The notes below the pieces were generated by a model that was given only the letters and a program-made list of their open reading frames with translations, had not been told where the DNA came from and searched no databases. 64,000 nt of DNA from Sphingomonas baiyangensis (lineage in GTDB: Bacteria > Pseudomonadota > Alphaproteobacteria > Sphingomonadales > Sphingomonadaceae): contig NZ_SWKR01000002.1 in the NCBI RefSeq assembly GCF_005144715.1, forward strand, positions 310,001-374,000, given 5' to 3'. The translations under genes and the position numbers were made by a program. Below, in pieces: positions 48,216 to 57,338 of this stretch. Position 1 is the first letter of the stretch, and each line of letters begins with the position of its first letter.

Positions 48216-50161
48216 GTGGGCCGGTGCGCATCGTCAGCGAGGCTGCGCAGACCTTCAGCTTCTCGCGCCGCGCCGCGATGCTGGGCGCGGGGCAGGCGGG
48301 CATCGGGCTGCTGCTCGCGGGCCGGATGGGCTGGCTCGCCGTCGCCGAGAACGAACGCTACAGCCTGCTTGCCGAGAGCAACCGCGTGAACCTGACGCTG
48401 ATCCCGCCACGCCGCGGCTGGATCGTCGACCGGCAGGGACGGCCGATCGCCAACAACCGCACCGACTTTCGCATCGACCTGATCCCCGAGCGTATCGAGG
48501 ATGCCGAACAGGTGCTGCTGCGGCTGACGCGGCTGCTCTCACTCGAACCCGACCAGGTCGAGCGCGTCCGTCGCGACCTGAAGGACGCGCGCGGCTTCAC
48601 GCCGGTGGTGGTGGCCGAGAATCTCGATTGGGAGCGCTACGCCTCGGTCGTGGTGCGCCAGCCCGAGCTGCCGGGCGTGGCGCCGAGCCAGGGCTATGCC
48701 CGCAACTATCCCGCCGGCGCCGCCGTCGCGCATCTGATCGGTTATGTCGGCGCCGCCTCGGCCGAGCAATATCAGGAAGTGAAGGATCCGCTCTACCTCG
48801 CGCCGGGCTTCAAGCTCGGCAAGGACGGGATGGAGAAGTCGCTCGAGGAGCGGCTGCGCGGGCGGCCCGGCGCCAAGCGCGTCGAGGTGACGGCGCGCGG
48901 ACGCCCGGTGCGCGACCTCGAGACGCGGCGCGACGTGCCCGGCGCGACGACGCGGCTCACCATCCATGCCGGCTTGCAGGAATATGCCGCGCGCCGGCTC
49001 GGCGACGAATCGGGCGCGGCGGTCGTCATCGACTGCAACGACGGCGGCATCCTCGCCATGGCGTCGATGCCCGCCTACGACCCCAACGCCTTTTCGGACG
49101 GCATCGGCCAGCTCGAATGGGGGATGCTGCGCGACGACGATCATCTGCCGCTGGTCAACAAGTCGGTGCAGGGCCTCTATCCGCCGGGCTCGACCTTCAA
49201 GCCCGCCACCGCCACCGCGCTGCTGGCGGCGGGCGTCGACCCCGAGCGCGTCGTCTATTGCGGCGGCGGCTATCAGCTCGGTAATCGGCGTTTCGGCTGC
49301 CTCGGCCGGCACGGGCCGATGAACCTGCACCGCGCGATCGCGCGCAGCTGCAACACCTATTTCTACGCGATGGGTCGCGAGATCGGCATCGAGCGCATCG
49401 CCGCCGCCGCGCGCGCGCTGGGGCTGGGCGCCGAATATCCGCTGCCGATCCCCTCGCAGCGCTACGGCACCGTGCCCGACGCGGTGTGGAAGGAGCGCAA
49501 ATACGACCAGCAATGGACGCAGGCCGACACGCTCAACACCTCGATCGGTCAGGGCTATCTGCTCACCAGCCCGTTGCAGCTGGCGGTGATGGCGTCGCGT
49601 ATCGCATCGGGCCGCGCGCTGGTGCCGCGACTGCTGGCCGACGCGCCGGTCGTCGGCCCCTCGCTCGGCGTAAGCGCCGAGGATCTGGCGCGCGTGCGTG
49701 CGGGGATGGACGAGGTGGTGAACGGCGCGGGCACCGCGGTGCGCAGCCGTCTTCAAGTCGAAGGCGTGCGGATGGGCGGCAAGACGGGCACCGCGCAGGT
49801 TCGCCGCATCGCCGGTGGCGCGCGCGGCGGGCTGAACGTGCCCTGGAAATATCGCGATCACGGCCTGTTTGTGTGCTTCGCGCCCGTCGACAATCCGCGC
49901 TACGCCGCGGCCGTCGTGATCGAGCACGGCATGTCGGGATCGGGTGCGGCGGCGCCCGTGGCGCGCGATATCCTGACCTATCTCTATGATCGCCCGAAGG
50001 CGCTCGAATCGCTGGCGGCACTCGAGAAGGGCTGGGGCGGCGACCTGCGTACGCGTATGGCGGCGAAGGAAGCGGCCTATCGGCAGGCGAAGCTTGCGCC
50101 CGACCCCGCCGCGACCCCGACGCCGGTCGCCGCAACTACGGCCCAGGCGGCTGGCGAATGA
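48212..50161 (+). CDS. mrdA: Penicillin-binding protein 2 (elongasome transpeptidase)
   Basis: A 649-residue class B PBP. One membrane helix lies near residues 25-45. The pedestal domain contains IPPRRGWIVDRQGRPIANN. The transpeptidase domain has the SxxK motif in YPPGSTFKPATAT, SxN in SCNTYFY and KTG in GGKTGTAQ. PBP2 cross-links peptidoglycan during sidewall growth with RodA as glycosyltransferase. The ATG at 48212 overlaps the mreD stop and the stop overlaps rodA (ATGA). Confidence 0.97.
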   Translation: MSGPVRIVSEAAQTFSFSRRAAMLGAGQAGIGLLLAGRMGWLAVAENERYSLLAESNRVNLTLIPPRRGWIVDRQGRPIANNRTDFRIDLIPERIEDAEQVLLRLTRLLSLEPDQVERVRRDLKDARGFTPVVVAENLDWERYASVVVRQPELPGVAPSQGYARNYPAGAAVAHLIGYVGAASAEQYQEVKDPLYLAPGFKLGKDGMEKSLEERLRGRPGAKRVEVTARGRPVRDLETRRDVPGATTRLTIHAGLQEYAARRLGDESGAAVVIDCNDGGILAMASMPAYDPNAFSDGIGQLEWGMLRDDDHLPLVNKSVQGLYPPGSTFKPATATALLAAGVDPERVVYCGGGYQLGNRRFGCLGRHGPMNLHRAIARSCNTYFYAMGREIGIERIAAAARALGLGAEYPLPIPSQRYGTVPDAVWKERKYDQQWTQADTLNTSIGQGYLLTSPLQLAVMASRIASGRALVPRLLADAPVVGPSLGVSAEDLARVRAGMDEVVNGAGTAVRSRLQVEGVRMGGKTGTAQVRRIAGGARGGLNVPWKYRDHGLFVCFAPVDNPRYAAAVVIEHGMSGSGAAAPVARDILTYLYDRPKALESLAALEKGWGGDLRTRMAAKEAAYRQAKLAPDPAATPTPVAATTAQAAGE

Positions 50162-51270
50162 GGATCGGCGAACTCGTCCCCGCGCCGCTGACGCGGCTTC
50201 CCTGGCACATGCTCGTGCTGCTGTGCGCGATTGGCGGGTTCGGCGTGGTGGTGCTCTATTCGGCCGCGGGCGGCAGCCTGACGCCCTGGGCCTATAGCCA
50301 GGCGCTGCGCTTCGGCGTGTTCCTGTGCATGGCGCTGGTGTTGTCGTACGTGCCCGCGCATGTCTGGGGGCGCGTCGCGCTGCCGGGCTATGCGATCACG
50401 CTCGTCGCGCTGCTGCTCGTCGAACTGCTCGGCGCCGTGCGTGGCGGCAGTCAGCGATGGCTCGACCTCGGCATCATCCGGTTGCAGCCTTCGGAGTTCA
50501 TGAAGCCGTTCATCGTGCTCGCCTGCGCCAAATTCTACGATCTGCTGCCACCTAACGAGACGCGGCGCCTGGGCGGGCTGTGGCCGGCGGCGCTGCTGAT
50601 CGCGATGCCGGCGGGGCTGGTGATGCTCCAGCCCGATCTCGGCACCGCGCTGATGATTACCGGCGGCGGCCTGACGATCATGTTCCTGGCGGGCGTGCCG
50701 CTGCGGCTGTTCATCGGCGGCGCGCTGGCGTTCGCGCTGTTCGTGCCGCTCGCGGTCAATTTTCTGCTGCACGAATATCAGCGCAACCGCGTGCTCATCT
50801 TCCTCGATCCCGAAAGCGACCCGCTGGGAACGGGCTATCACATCAGCCAGTCGAAGATCGCGATCGGATCAGGCGGGCTGTTCGGCAAGGGTTTCGGCAA
50901 CGGCAGCCAGGTGCATCTCGACTATCTCCCCGAAGGCCATACCGACTTCGTCTTCGCGACGATGGCCGAGGAATGGGGGCTGGTGGGCGGCCTGTTGCTG
51001 ATCCTCGCCTTCATGCTGCTCATCCGCTGGGGCATGGGCGTGGCGCAGCGCGCACCGAACCGCTTCGCCCGGCTGGCAGCCGCGGGGCTGGCGACGACGA
51101 TCTTCTTCTACGTCGCGATCAACCTGATGATGGTGATGGGGCTGGCGCCGGTGGTGGGCATTCCGCTGCCGCTGGTGAGCTTCGGCGGATCGGCGCAGAT
51201 GACGACGCTGATCTGCATCGGCATCCTGATGTCGATCGATCGCGCCGCCACCCGCCAGCCGCGCTGGTAG
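50158..51270 (+). CDS. rodA: Rod shape-determining peptidoglycan polymerase RodA
   Basis: A 370-residue SEDS protein with about ten membrane helices. QRWLDLGIIRLQPSEFMKPF, the large loop with RNRVLIFLDPESDPLGTGYH, ALGSGGLFGKGFG-like sequence and HTDFVFATMAEEWGLVGG contain the catalytic Asp region of SEDS glycosyltransferases. It polymerises glycan strands together with PBP2. Last gene of the mre operon; the 127 bp to tRNA-Lys show only a weak hairpin followed by five T. Confidence 0.96.
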   Translation: MRIGELVPAPLTRLPWHMLVLLCAIGGFGVVVLYSAAGGSLTPWAYSQALRFGVFLCMALVLSYVPAHVWGRVALPGYAITLVALLLVELLGAVRGGSQRWLDLGIIRLQPSEFMKPFIVLACAKFYDLLPPNETRRLGGLWPAALLIAMPAGLVMLQPDLGTALMITGGGLTIMFLAGVPLRLFIGGALAFALFVPLAVNFLLHEYQRNRVLIFLDPESDPLGTGYHISQSKIAIGSGGLFGKGFGNGSQVHLDYLPEGHTDFVFATMAEEWGLVGGLLLILAFMLLIRWGMGVAQRAPNRFARLAAAGLATTIFFYVAINLMMVMGLAPVVGIPLPLVSFGGSAQMTTLICIGILMSIDRAATRQPRW

Positions 51271-51397
51271 AGGCGCCGCGACTGCAATTTCCGCTGCCGC
51301 GCAGTTTTTCGCCGCGGGGGTGTTGCCAACCCCCAAACCCGATGCTAACCGCGCCCCTCCCGACGGGAACCGGCGCTTGGCCGCTCCCTTCCGGCAC

Positions 51398-51473
<76 letters not shown>

Positions 51474-51815
51474 TTTTCTCAATAACTTAGCGATAGGCTG
51501 CATTCTCTCTTTGCGCCTGGGTAAGCACCCGATAAGCACGAGAGTCCTTTCCGCGCCATTGGTCGCACAGCGAGGGGCATGGGTCCTCCGGGCTTGGTAA
51601 GTTTAACGCTAGCGATGGCGGATCGCGCGGAAGGCAATCTTGTGACACAGAATTTTTGAGCAGGAGCGATTCAATTCGGGATAATCGCGCAATGACAGCA
51701 CTTGGGTAGGTCAACATTGGTAGTCGGCCTCAAACCTGACGTTCGCGCTCGCGCTATGAATCGTAATGCGCTCTTCTACTGTCGTGGCGCACCCCCGTTC
51801 ATCAGATCACTCGAC

Positions 51816-51886
51816 GGCGGCTATGCGCCCCGATTTCTGCCGTTCGACCGGCGACAAACTGATCCCGAAAGCCGCCGTTCGTTCAG
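51816..51886. repeat. 71-bp imperfect direct repeat, copy 1
   Basis: Begins GGCGGCTATGCGCCCCGATT and ends GAAAGCCGCCGTTCGTTCAG. The last about 20 bases are identical to copy 2 at 51978-52048; the centre is diverged. Period is 162 bp. Confidence 0.65.
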
Positions 51887-51977
51887 AAGCTCCGCTCAAG
51901 AGAGTGGGTGGAAAGCGGCCTGTCCGGTTTCGGCAGCGTCGTGACGATATCGGCCGTTCGTTCATCTGGAACGCAAT

Positions 51978-52048
51978 GGCAGCTACGCGCCCTAATCTTG
52001 GTCGTTTGCCGGGCCGGAGGTTGATCCTGAAAGCCGCCGTTCGTTCAG
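51978..52048. repeat. 71-bp imperfect direct repeat, copy 2
   Basis: Begins GGCAGCTACGCGCCCTAATC and ends GAAAGCCGCCGTTCGTTCAG, the same length as copy 1. Related GCCGTTCGTTCA sequences are, from memory, widespread noncoding repeats in sphingomonads. Confidence 0.65.
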
Positions 52049-52359
52049 GTAGTTCGTCGTTGAGTGTGCTGTCCATCAGCTTTCGGCAAGGATGAGCGGC
52101 AAACAGGCTTTCGTGGAAGAGGAGCCTGGCAGCAGATATGCGCGATTAGTTTCGTCCATTCAACGGTCGACCTAGGCCTGTAGAGCGGTCATTTATACCG
52201 GCTGTTAGAACGCCATCTATTGATAGAGACCGACCCTCCGGCACTTCAGCGGCCAAATTGCTTGAGAAAGTGCCGCGATGGGGCAATACAGAAGTAAAGC
52301 CTGATTCGATAAAAAATCGCGCTGCTCGCTTAAAGCTTACCAACTACGCCGCCGTCTCT

Positions 52360-53451
52360 CTAGGCGACTACGATCTCTGGAGTCCGCAGGACCAGCTGCT
52401 CTGCCGCCCGCCACGCATCGCGCAGCACGGAATCAGGCACATCGTCGACAATTACACATCGGCCAGCCTCCTCGACACAGACGATGTTAAGCGCCCCGCG
52501 TCTCATCGCACGAGTATTGTCGATCAAGGGGCGCGCAGTCTCGAAGTCCAGCCAATGTGTACGGCATTTGAGGGTGAGCAGGTGCGTGATCGTTGCCTGC
52601 AATGAGTCAACAAATCCTGGCTGAGGGCTGGCGATTAATGGCGTCAAGGCATTCTCGATCAGCATGCCGAGCAGTACCGCTTCGCCATGTGCGAGGTCAT
52701 ATCCTGATTGATCTTCCAATAGGTGCGCGAAGGCGTGTCCGTAATTTAGCAGGCGGCGCGAGCTCTTCTCGAACGGATCGTCGGCCAGCAGATCGAGCTT
52801 ACGGTCGATCGAGACCTCAATCAGTCCGGTCAGATCGCGCGGAGCCTCGGGCGACTGGAAATGACGCGCGAACGCTGGAGCGTCGGATGTAACGAGTACC
52901 TTGATCGCTTCCGCCAGACCGCAGCGTATGGCTCGCTCGTCGAGCGTGGAGAGAAACGCCGGATCACATTGCACTAAATCTGCATGATAGAAACCGCCGA
53001 TTAGGTTTTTCTCGGCGCCGAAGTTGATGCCATTCTTGCCGCCGATCGCCGCATCGATCTGCGCCAGAAGCGTGGTCGGGAAAAGTGCGAGCGGCAGACC
53101 GCGGCGCATGATGCTGGCAGCCATTGCCGCAACGTCGAGCACCGCGCCGCCGCCGATCGCGATCAGCAAGCCGTGCTTTGGCAGCTCGACATTATTCAGA
53201 AAACCCAAGATTCCGAGCAGGACATTCATGCTCTTGGCTAGTTCGCCTCCATCGATTTCGTACACGTCCGTGCAATCGGCGGCGGTAAGCATCGCATCGA
53301 TGCGCGCGCTCTGCGCTTGGCGCGCCCCGCGATCGATGATCGCTACCGATGGCCGGCCGATCCAGCTTTGTGCCGTAACCGCAGCCTCGGCGGGGCCAGT
53401 TTGATATAAGGTATTCGTTTCCCGTCCGGTATGGAACGTCCGGTGCAGCAT
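52360..53451 (-). CDS. 3-dehydroquinate synthase-like sugar phosphate cyclase (non-shikimate type likely)
   Basis: A 363-residue member of the sugar phosphate cyclase superfamily. NAD-binding IGGGAVLDVAA (99-109), FPTTLLAQIDAAIGGKNGIN (124-143) and KNLIGGFY (148-155) are conserved, and the three metal ligands are present: Glu181 (GLAEAIK), His239 (NYGHAF) and His255 (AHGEAV). The DHQ-synthase signature D-E-x-E-x-G-x-R before the histidine is replaced by DPFEKSSR (225-232), and GHTFGH by GHAFAH, as in cyclases making other cyclitols. It would convert a sugar phosphate (for example sedoheptulose 7-phosphate) into a carbocycle. RBS GAGGG precedes the ATG. Follows the sugar-binding gene by 26 bp. 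Confidence 0.85.
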   Translation of the reverse strand: MLHRTFHTGRETNTLYQTGPAEAAVTAQSWIGRPSVAIIDRGARQAQSARIDAMLTAADCTDVYEIDGGELAKSMNVLLGILGFLNNVELPKHGLLIAIGGGAVLDVAAMAASIMRRGLPLALFPTTLLAQIDAAIGGKNGINFGAEKNLIGGFYHADLVQCDPAFLSTLDERAIRCGLAEAIKVLVTSDAPAFARHFQSPEAPRDLTGLIEVSIDRKLDLLADDPFEKSSRRLLNYGHAFAHLLEDQSGYDLAHGEAVLLGMLIENALTPLIASPQPGFVDSLQATITHLLTLKCRTHWLDFETARPLIDNTRAMRRGALNIVCVEEAGRCVIVDDVPDSVLRDAWRAAEQLVLRTPEIVVA

Positions 53452-53477
53452 GGTCGACTGTCCCTCGATTGAAATCG

Positions 53478-54302
53478 TCAGAAGGCCGCGAAGCGCGGGC
53501 CGGTCAATATGTCTGCAACGGGCACCACGCCTTGACGCAGAAACTGAATCATTAGCGTGACACCCAGATAGCCCTGCAGAAATGGCTGGCAGTCAATCGT
53601 AGCCATCGTCTGGCCGGTTGCGCACGCGGCGATGCTTTCGGGCGTTACGTCGAACGTGACGTTCGCCGGCGGCATGCCATAGTCACAAGCGGCAGCAAGT
53701 AGTGCCAGCCCTGGGGGCCCGAGCGTTAGGACGCTGTCAGGTCGATGCTTCGCGATCGCCTGAGCAATGTCGCTCGGCGCATGCGAATTTAGCGTGTCTA
53801 CCGCCACCACCTGCGTGGTGACTCCCGACGCGGCCATCGCATCTGCGAACCCGCCGATCCGGGCCGCGTGGCACGTGTTTCGCACTCGGTAATGATCAAT
53901 CGCGAGCGCCGGGCCGCGATGCCCAGCCCCCAGCAGCCTGCCGGCGGCCATCCGTCCACCACGATAATCGTCGGCGCCGACGCGGAACAGACTGGCCAGC
54001 CGCTGTTCAGCCGGGCGGCGATCAAAGGTGTTGAGGACGCCGACGGGCAATCCTTCAGCAATCGCCTGCGCAAGGACTGGCTGTTGCTTCTCGGGTTGGG
54101 GCAGCGTTGTGACCAGTCCGTCAGGCTTCATCGCCAAAGCCTGTTGGGTTAGGTCGAGCAAACCCATGAGCGAATAGGTTTCCGGTCGCAAGTGGATGAC
54201 CTCGCAACCCGTTTCTGCACGCCCAGTGGCGATTCCTGCGACAAACGGCTCCCAGAATGGGTCGCCGAGCAGGTCGTGCGTTACTGCGACGATCTTCGGC
54301 AA
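53478..54302 (-). CDS. Orphan periplasmic-binding-protein-like (LacI-type sugar-binding) protein without signal peptide or HTH
   Basis: About 274 residues from TTG at 54302, which has GAGGT five bases upstream; ATG at 54419 adds sequence with no features. The fold is type I sugar-binding: KIVAVTHDLLGDPFWEPFVAG, then KPDGLVTTLPQP, VGVLNTFDRR, VGADDYRGGRMAAGRLL and DSVLTLGPPGLALL. This matches Peripla_BP_4/LacI effector domains, but there is no DNA-binding domain, no signal peptide and no transporter gene nearby. It may sense a cyclitol or sugar in the cytoplasm. First gene of the operon with the cyclase. Confidence 0.65.
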   Translation of the reverse strand: MPKIVAVTHDLLGDPFWEPFVAGIATGRAETGCEVIHLRPETYSLMGLLDLTQQALAMKPDGLVTTLPQPEKQQPVLAQAIAEGLPVGVLNTFDRRPAEQRLASLFRVGADDYRGGRMAAGRLLGAGHRGPALAIDHYRVRNTCHAARIGGFADAMAASGVTTQVVAVDTLNSHAPSDIAQAIAKHRPDSVLTLGPPGLALLAAACDYGMPPANVTFDVTPESIAACATGQTMATIDCQPFLQGYLGVTLMIQFLRQGVVPVADILTGPRFAAF

Positions 54303-55240
54303 AGGGACCTCGACTGACGAACCACACTCATCTAGAACGTAGCCAGCCCACGGAGAAAAGTACACTGCAAGTATCGGGAAAATGTCCGGTTTGTCGCTTA
54401 GGGGGTGACAAGATCGCACTGCGCGAGGGCGATTATATCGGTCGGCTTTGTGGGTGCGGCATCACCTACATTGATCCACAACCGCCGGTGGGATCGATAG
54501 ACCCCCAGGTCGATCATCACCATCGCGTTTATTACGAGGCGCCTGCCGCTGCTCGCGTCGCATGGGTCAAGCGTTTCAAGCAAAAGGGCCTGCTGCTCGA
54601 CATCGGCTGTGGCGACGGTGAGTTCACGCGCGCGGCGATAGGGGCTGGGTTCGAGGTCGAAGGCATCGAGCCGAACCCTGACCGTGTAGCCACAGTGAAG
54701 AAGCGCAGTGCGATTCCAGTCGAGCAGGGTCTGATTGAAGAGAGCAGCTTGCCCGCCGGCCGTTACGACGCGAGCTTTCATGTTGATCTGTTAAGCCATT
54801 TCCCCGATCCCGTTGCCGCCTTACGCGCGATCGCGGAAAAGATGCGGGACGACGGAGTGATCTGTTTCGAGGTCGGCTTATTCTCCAACCTGCCATTACG
54901 CTGGCGGCGGTTGGCCGGGCGGGCCAACATGCCAACTCACCTGTGGTTTTTTGATGCGCCGTCGATCGAGCATTTATTGGATGCGGCCGGACTTAAGCTG
55001 GTCGCGATGCGGCGCTATAAGGTAGGAGTGTCAACTGCGGTGAGCGCAGCGTTGGTCGCGATGCGGCGCGAGCGGGCGGTGGCGGCGACCAGGGCAGGGC
55101 TGCCCATGGCGCGGGGGCGAGCGAGCGGCGTCTATTATCGATTTCATATGTGGCTGCGCTACGGGCTTGGCCGTTGGCTGCCGATCGGCGGCCCTCAGAC
55201 CGCCTTCGTCGCGGCGGTGCGCCGGTTGCCCGCGTCGTGA
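54257..55240 (+). CDS. Class I SAM-dependent methyltransferase with N-terminal Cys motif
   Basis: About 327 residues from the only nearby ATG. A zinc-ribbon-like start (CPVC...LCGCGITYIDPQP) is followed by the SAM-binding motif LLDIGCGDGEFTRAA, acidic EGIEPNPDRV and a post-motif SFHVDLLSHFPDP. This layout is common in sugar or lipid methyltransferases of surface-polysaccharide loci. The ATG at 54257 would overlap the divergent gene by 46 bp; an in-frame CTG at 54365 with GGAG nine bases upstream would remove the overlap. First of seven tightly coupled plus-strand genes. Stop overlaps the next start (GTGA). Confidence 0.8.
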   Translation: MGRRAGRALLRRSSAKGPRLTNHTHLERSQPTEKSTLQVSGKCPVCRLGGDKIALREGDYIGRLCGCGITYIDPQPPVGSIDPQVDHHHRVYYEAPAAARVAWVKRFKQKGLLLDIGCGDGEFTRAAIGAGFEVEGIEPNPDRVATVKKRSAIPVEQGLIEESSLPAGRYDASFHVDLLSHFPDPVAALRAIAEKMRDDGVICFEVGLFSNLPLRWRRLAGRANMPTHLWFFDAPSIEHLLDAAGLKLVAMRRYKVGVSTAVSAALVAMRRERAVAATRAGLPMARGRASGVYYRFHMWLRYGLGRWLPIGGPQTAFVAAVRRLPAS

Positions 55241-56436
55241 GCGCGATCACCCGGCGGGTTATCGTCATAGCGACGGCCTTGCCGCGTTGGATATCCGATT
55301 TCGCCGAGGTCTCCACGGCGCTGGCAGCGGCCGGTCATCGGGTTGAACTGTGGTTTCCGCGAGATAACGGACTGCCGGGAGCGGGGTGGGACGGCAAGCA
55401 GGCGATTGACGCAGCTCGGGCTACGTTGCCGCTTGGCGTGTCGACGCGGTCGTTGCCCTTCACTCGAAATCGCGGGCCACTGAGTATCGCCAAGCTGACG
55501 CTTGCCAGCCTAATCTGCGCGCGTGCGGCGTGTCGCGAACGCGATGGCCTGTTCATCCTGTGGTCGGCCTTGTCGGTGATCATCGCGGGGCCGTGGGTAC
55601 GTCTGTTCGGCCGCCGGGGGATGTATCTTATTACTGGGCTTGGCGCCGCCTTCTCGGCTCGCCAAAGGAACAGTTTCGTAACGAAGCTCATATGCCTCGT
55701 CTATCGCTACGCCTTTTCGAGTGATCGAGCGATCGTCATCGTTCACAACCACGAGGACAAGGCCGAATTGGTCGCGCATGCCGGCGTGATGCCCGAGCGT
55801 GTGATCGTCACGGGAGGCTGCGGTGTCCGGCCCGAGGATTTTTCGTATCGCGCCGCTTTGTCACACCCGCCGCGACCGACGATCCTGGTGCCGGGTCGTC
55901 TGCTGCGTGACAAGGGCGTGATGGAGGCTGCCCAAGCGTCGGGCATCTTGTCGGGTCGCGGCGTGGCGCATCGGATGATCTTCACGTCGAATGCTATGTC
56001 GGGACGCGACGATGCGCTGAATGCCGACGAATTGGCACGGGCGGCCGCGCATCCCGATGTTGAGTTCGTCGGCTTCCAGCCCGACATCGCGGCACTCTAT
56101 CGCGAGGCAGACCTAGTATGCATCGCGTCATGGTATCGCGAGGGGTTGCAAACGGCGTTGCTCGAATCGGCTGCGTCGGGATGCCCCCTGGTCGTCTGTG
56201 ACAATGTCGGCGTGCGCGACTTCATGCGTGACGATGTCGAGGGACTGATCGTGCCGCCCCGTGATGCCGCCGCGATCGCCGACGCATTGGAGCGCCTGGT
56301 CCGCGAGCCCGAGACTGCCGAGCGGCTGCGCGTTGCAGCCTATCGGCGGTACAGATCGGGCTTCACCCGTGACCACATGCTCGATGCGACACTCGCTGGC
56401 CTCCGCTCGATCGGCGTAGCGACGGCGAGCGCATGA
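55237..56436 (+). CDS. Glycosyltransferase family 4
   Basis: 399 residues from GTG at 55237. A GT-B fold: the N-terminal half begins VIVIATALPRWISDFAEVST; the C-terminal half holds TILVPGRLLRDKGVMEA, VEFVGFQPDIAALYREADLVCIASW and the EGLQTALLESAASGCPLV motif with the E-x7-E donor-site pattern. It transfers an activated sugar to a lipid- or polymer-linked acceptor on the cytoplasmic side. It could use the nucleotide-activated product of the neighbouring genes; this is inference. Coupled to the genes before and after. Confidence 0.88.
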   Translation: MSAITRRVIVIATALPRWISDFAEVSTALAAAGHRVELWFPRDNGLPGAGWDGKQAIDAARATLPLGVSTRSLPFTRNRGPLSIAKLTLASLICARAACRERDGLFILWSALSVIIAGPWVRLFGRRGMYLITGLGAAFSARQRNSFVTKLICLVYRYAFSSDRAIVIVHNHEDKAELVAHAGVMPERVIVTGGCGVRPEDFSYRAALSHPPRPTILVPGRLLRDKGVMEAAQASGILSGRGVAHRMIFTSNAMSGRDDALNADELARAAAHPDVEFVGFQPDIAALYREADLVCIASWYREGLQTALLESAASGCPLVVCDNVGVRDFMRDDVEGLIVPPRDAAAIADALERLVREPETAERLRVAAYRRYRSGFTRDHMLDATLAGLRSIGVATASA

Positions 56437-57338
56437 AGCGCGCCGACTGGACCGGACTAATCATGGCTGGCGGGCGGGGCCTGCGTATGGCTGCATCAGG
56501 CGTCGCCGGGCGCAAGCCGCTGATCATGGTGCGCGGCGTATCGTTGCTTGAGCGCAATGTCTGGATGATGGCGCGTGCCGGTTGCACCGACATTCGGATC
56601 GCAATTGGTGAATCTGACCTGGCGACGGAGAGGGTCGAGCTCAATGATCTGGCGATGCGGGCGTCTGGAATCGGCGTCACGATCGGGGTCGTCATGGAGG
56701 ATCGCCCGCTAGGCAATTTCGGCGCGGCAACGCTGGTCGGGGCAGCCACTGATCTAATGGTGGTCTACGCCGACAATCTGACCTTGCTCGACTTGGCGGC
56801 GTTGGCGCAGGCTCATCGACAAAGCGGCGGGGCGATGACGCTGGCGGCCCATGTTGAGCCATTCCGCCTGCCCTATGGCGAACTGGATGTGGACGCCGCA
56901 CGGCCGGGTCGCTTGCGCGGCTATCGCGAGAAGCCTTTGCGTGAGCTTCTTGTCAGCAGCGGGCTGGCGATCGTATCGGCGGCGGCGCTCGCGGAGTTGC
57001 CCAAGGGTGAAGAGATCGGCCTGTCGGACGCCGCCAACCGGCTTCTCGCCGGTGGCCTAGAAGTAGCGCTGTTTCGCCACTCCGCGCCTTGGATCGACGT
57101 CAACGATGCCGCCAAGCTGCGTGATGCGGATGCCTTGGTCGCTTCTCACGCTGCGTTCGATGCTTGGTGGCCTGACGCGCCGACAACCGACTTAAGGGTA
57201 GCGGCACAAGGTCCAGAACGCGTGCTGCATGCAATGACTTCGCAGGGCGTCGTGCAAGCACGCTTGTCCGCCGATGGCACGGTGCCCGTATCCGCGCTCG
57301 GCCCGCTCTGGGCGGGTCGGTTCGGCGGTGCTGCGTGA
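56433..57338 (+). CDS. Sugar-1-phosphate nucleotidyltransferase-like protein
   Basis: A 301-residue NTP_transferase family protein. The nucleotide loop AGGRGLRM (12-19), followed by RKPLIMVRG, and the metal-site strand MVVYADN near residue 110 are typical of RmlA/HddC-type enzymes that make NDP-sugars. The usual left-handed-helix domain is absent. It would activate a sugar or cyclitol 1-phosphate. Overlaps the GT4 stop (ATGA) and the next start (GTGA). Confidence 0.85.
   Translation: MKRADWTGLIMAGGRGLRMAASGVAGRKPLIMVRGVSLLERNVWMMARAGCTDIRIAIGESDLATERVELNDLAMRASGIGVTIGVVMEDRPLGNFGAATLVGAATDLMVVYADNLTLLDLAALAQAHRQSGGAMTLAAHVEPFRLPYGELDVDAARPGRLRGYREKPLRELLVSSGLAIVSAAALAELPKGEEIGLSDAANRLLAGGLEVALFRHSAPWIDVNDAAKLRDADALVASHAAFDAWWPDAPTTDLRVAAQGPERVLHAMTSQGVVQARLSADGTVPVSALGPLWAGRFGGAA

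Larger units (their letters stand above)
51474..52359. other. Gene-poor region with degenerate repeats
   Basis: No convincing gene lies in these 886 bp; the short open frames have no family features and no good ribosome binding sites. The region contains the 71-bp direct repeat pair described separately and other GCCGTTCGTTCA-type motifs (for example around 51947-51965). It separates the core genome from the sugar locus. Confidence 0.6.

Noticed and set aside
51271..51310. Possible intrinsic terminator after rodA
   Set aside because: Only 5-bp arms (ACTGC/GCAGT) with a 15-nt loop precede the T-run; too weak to list.
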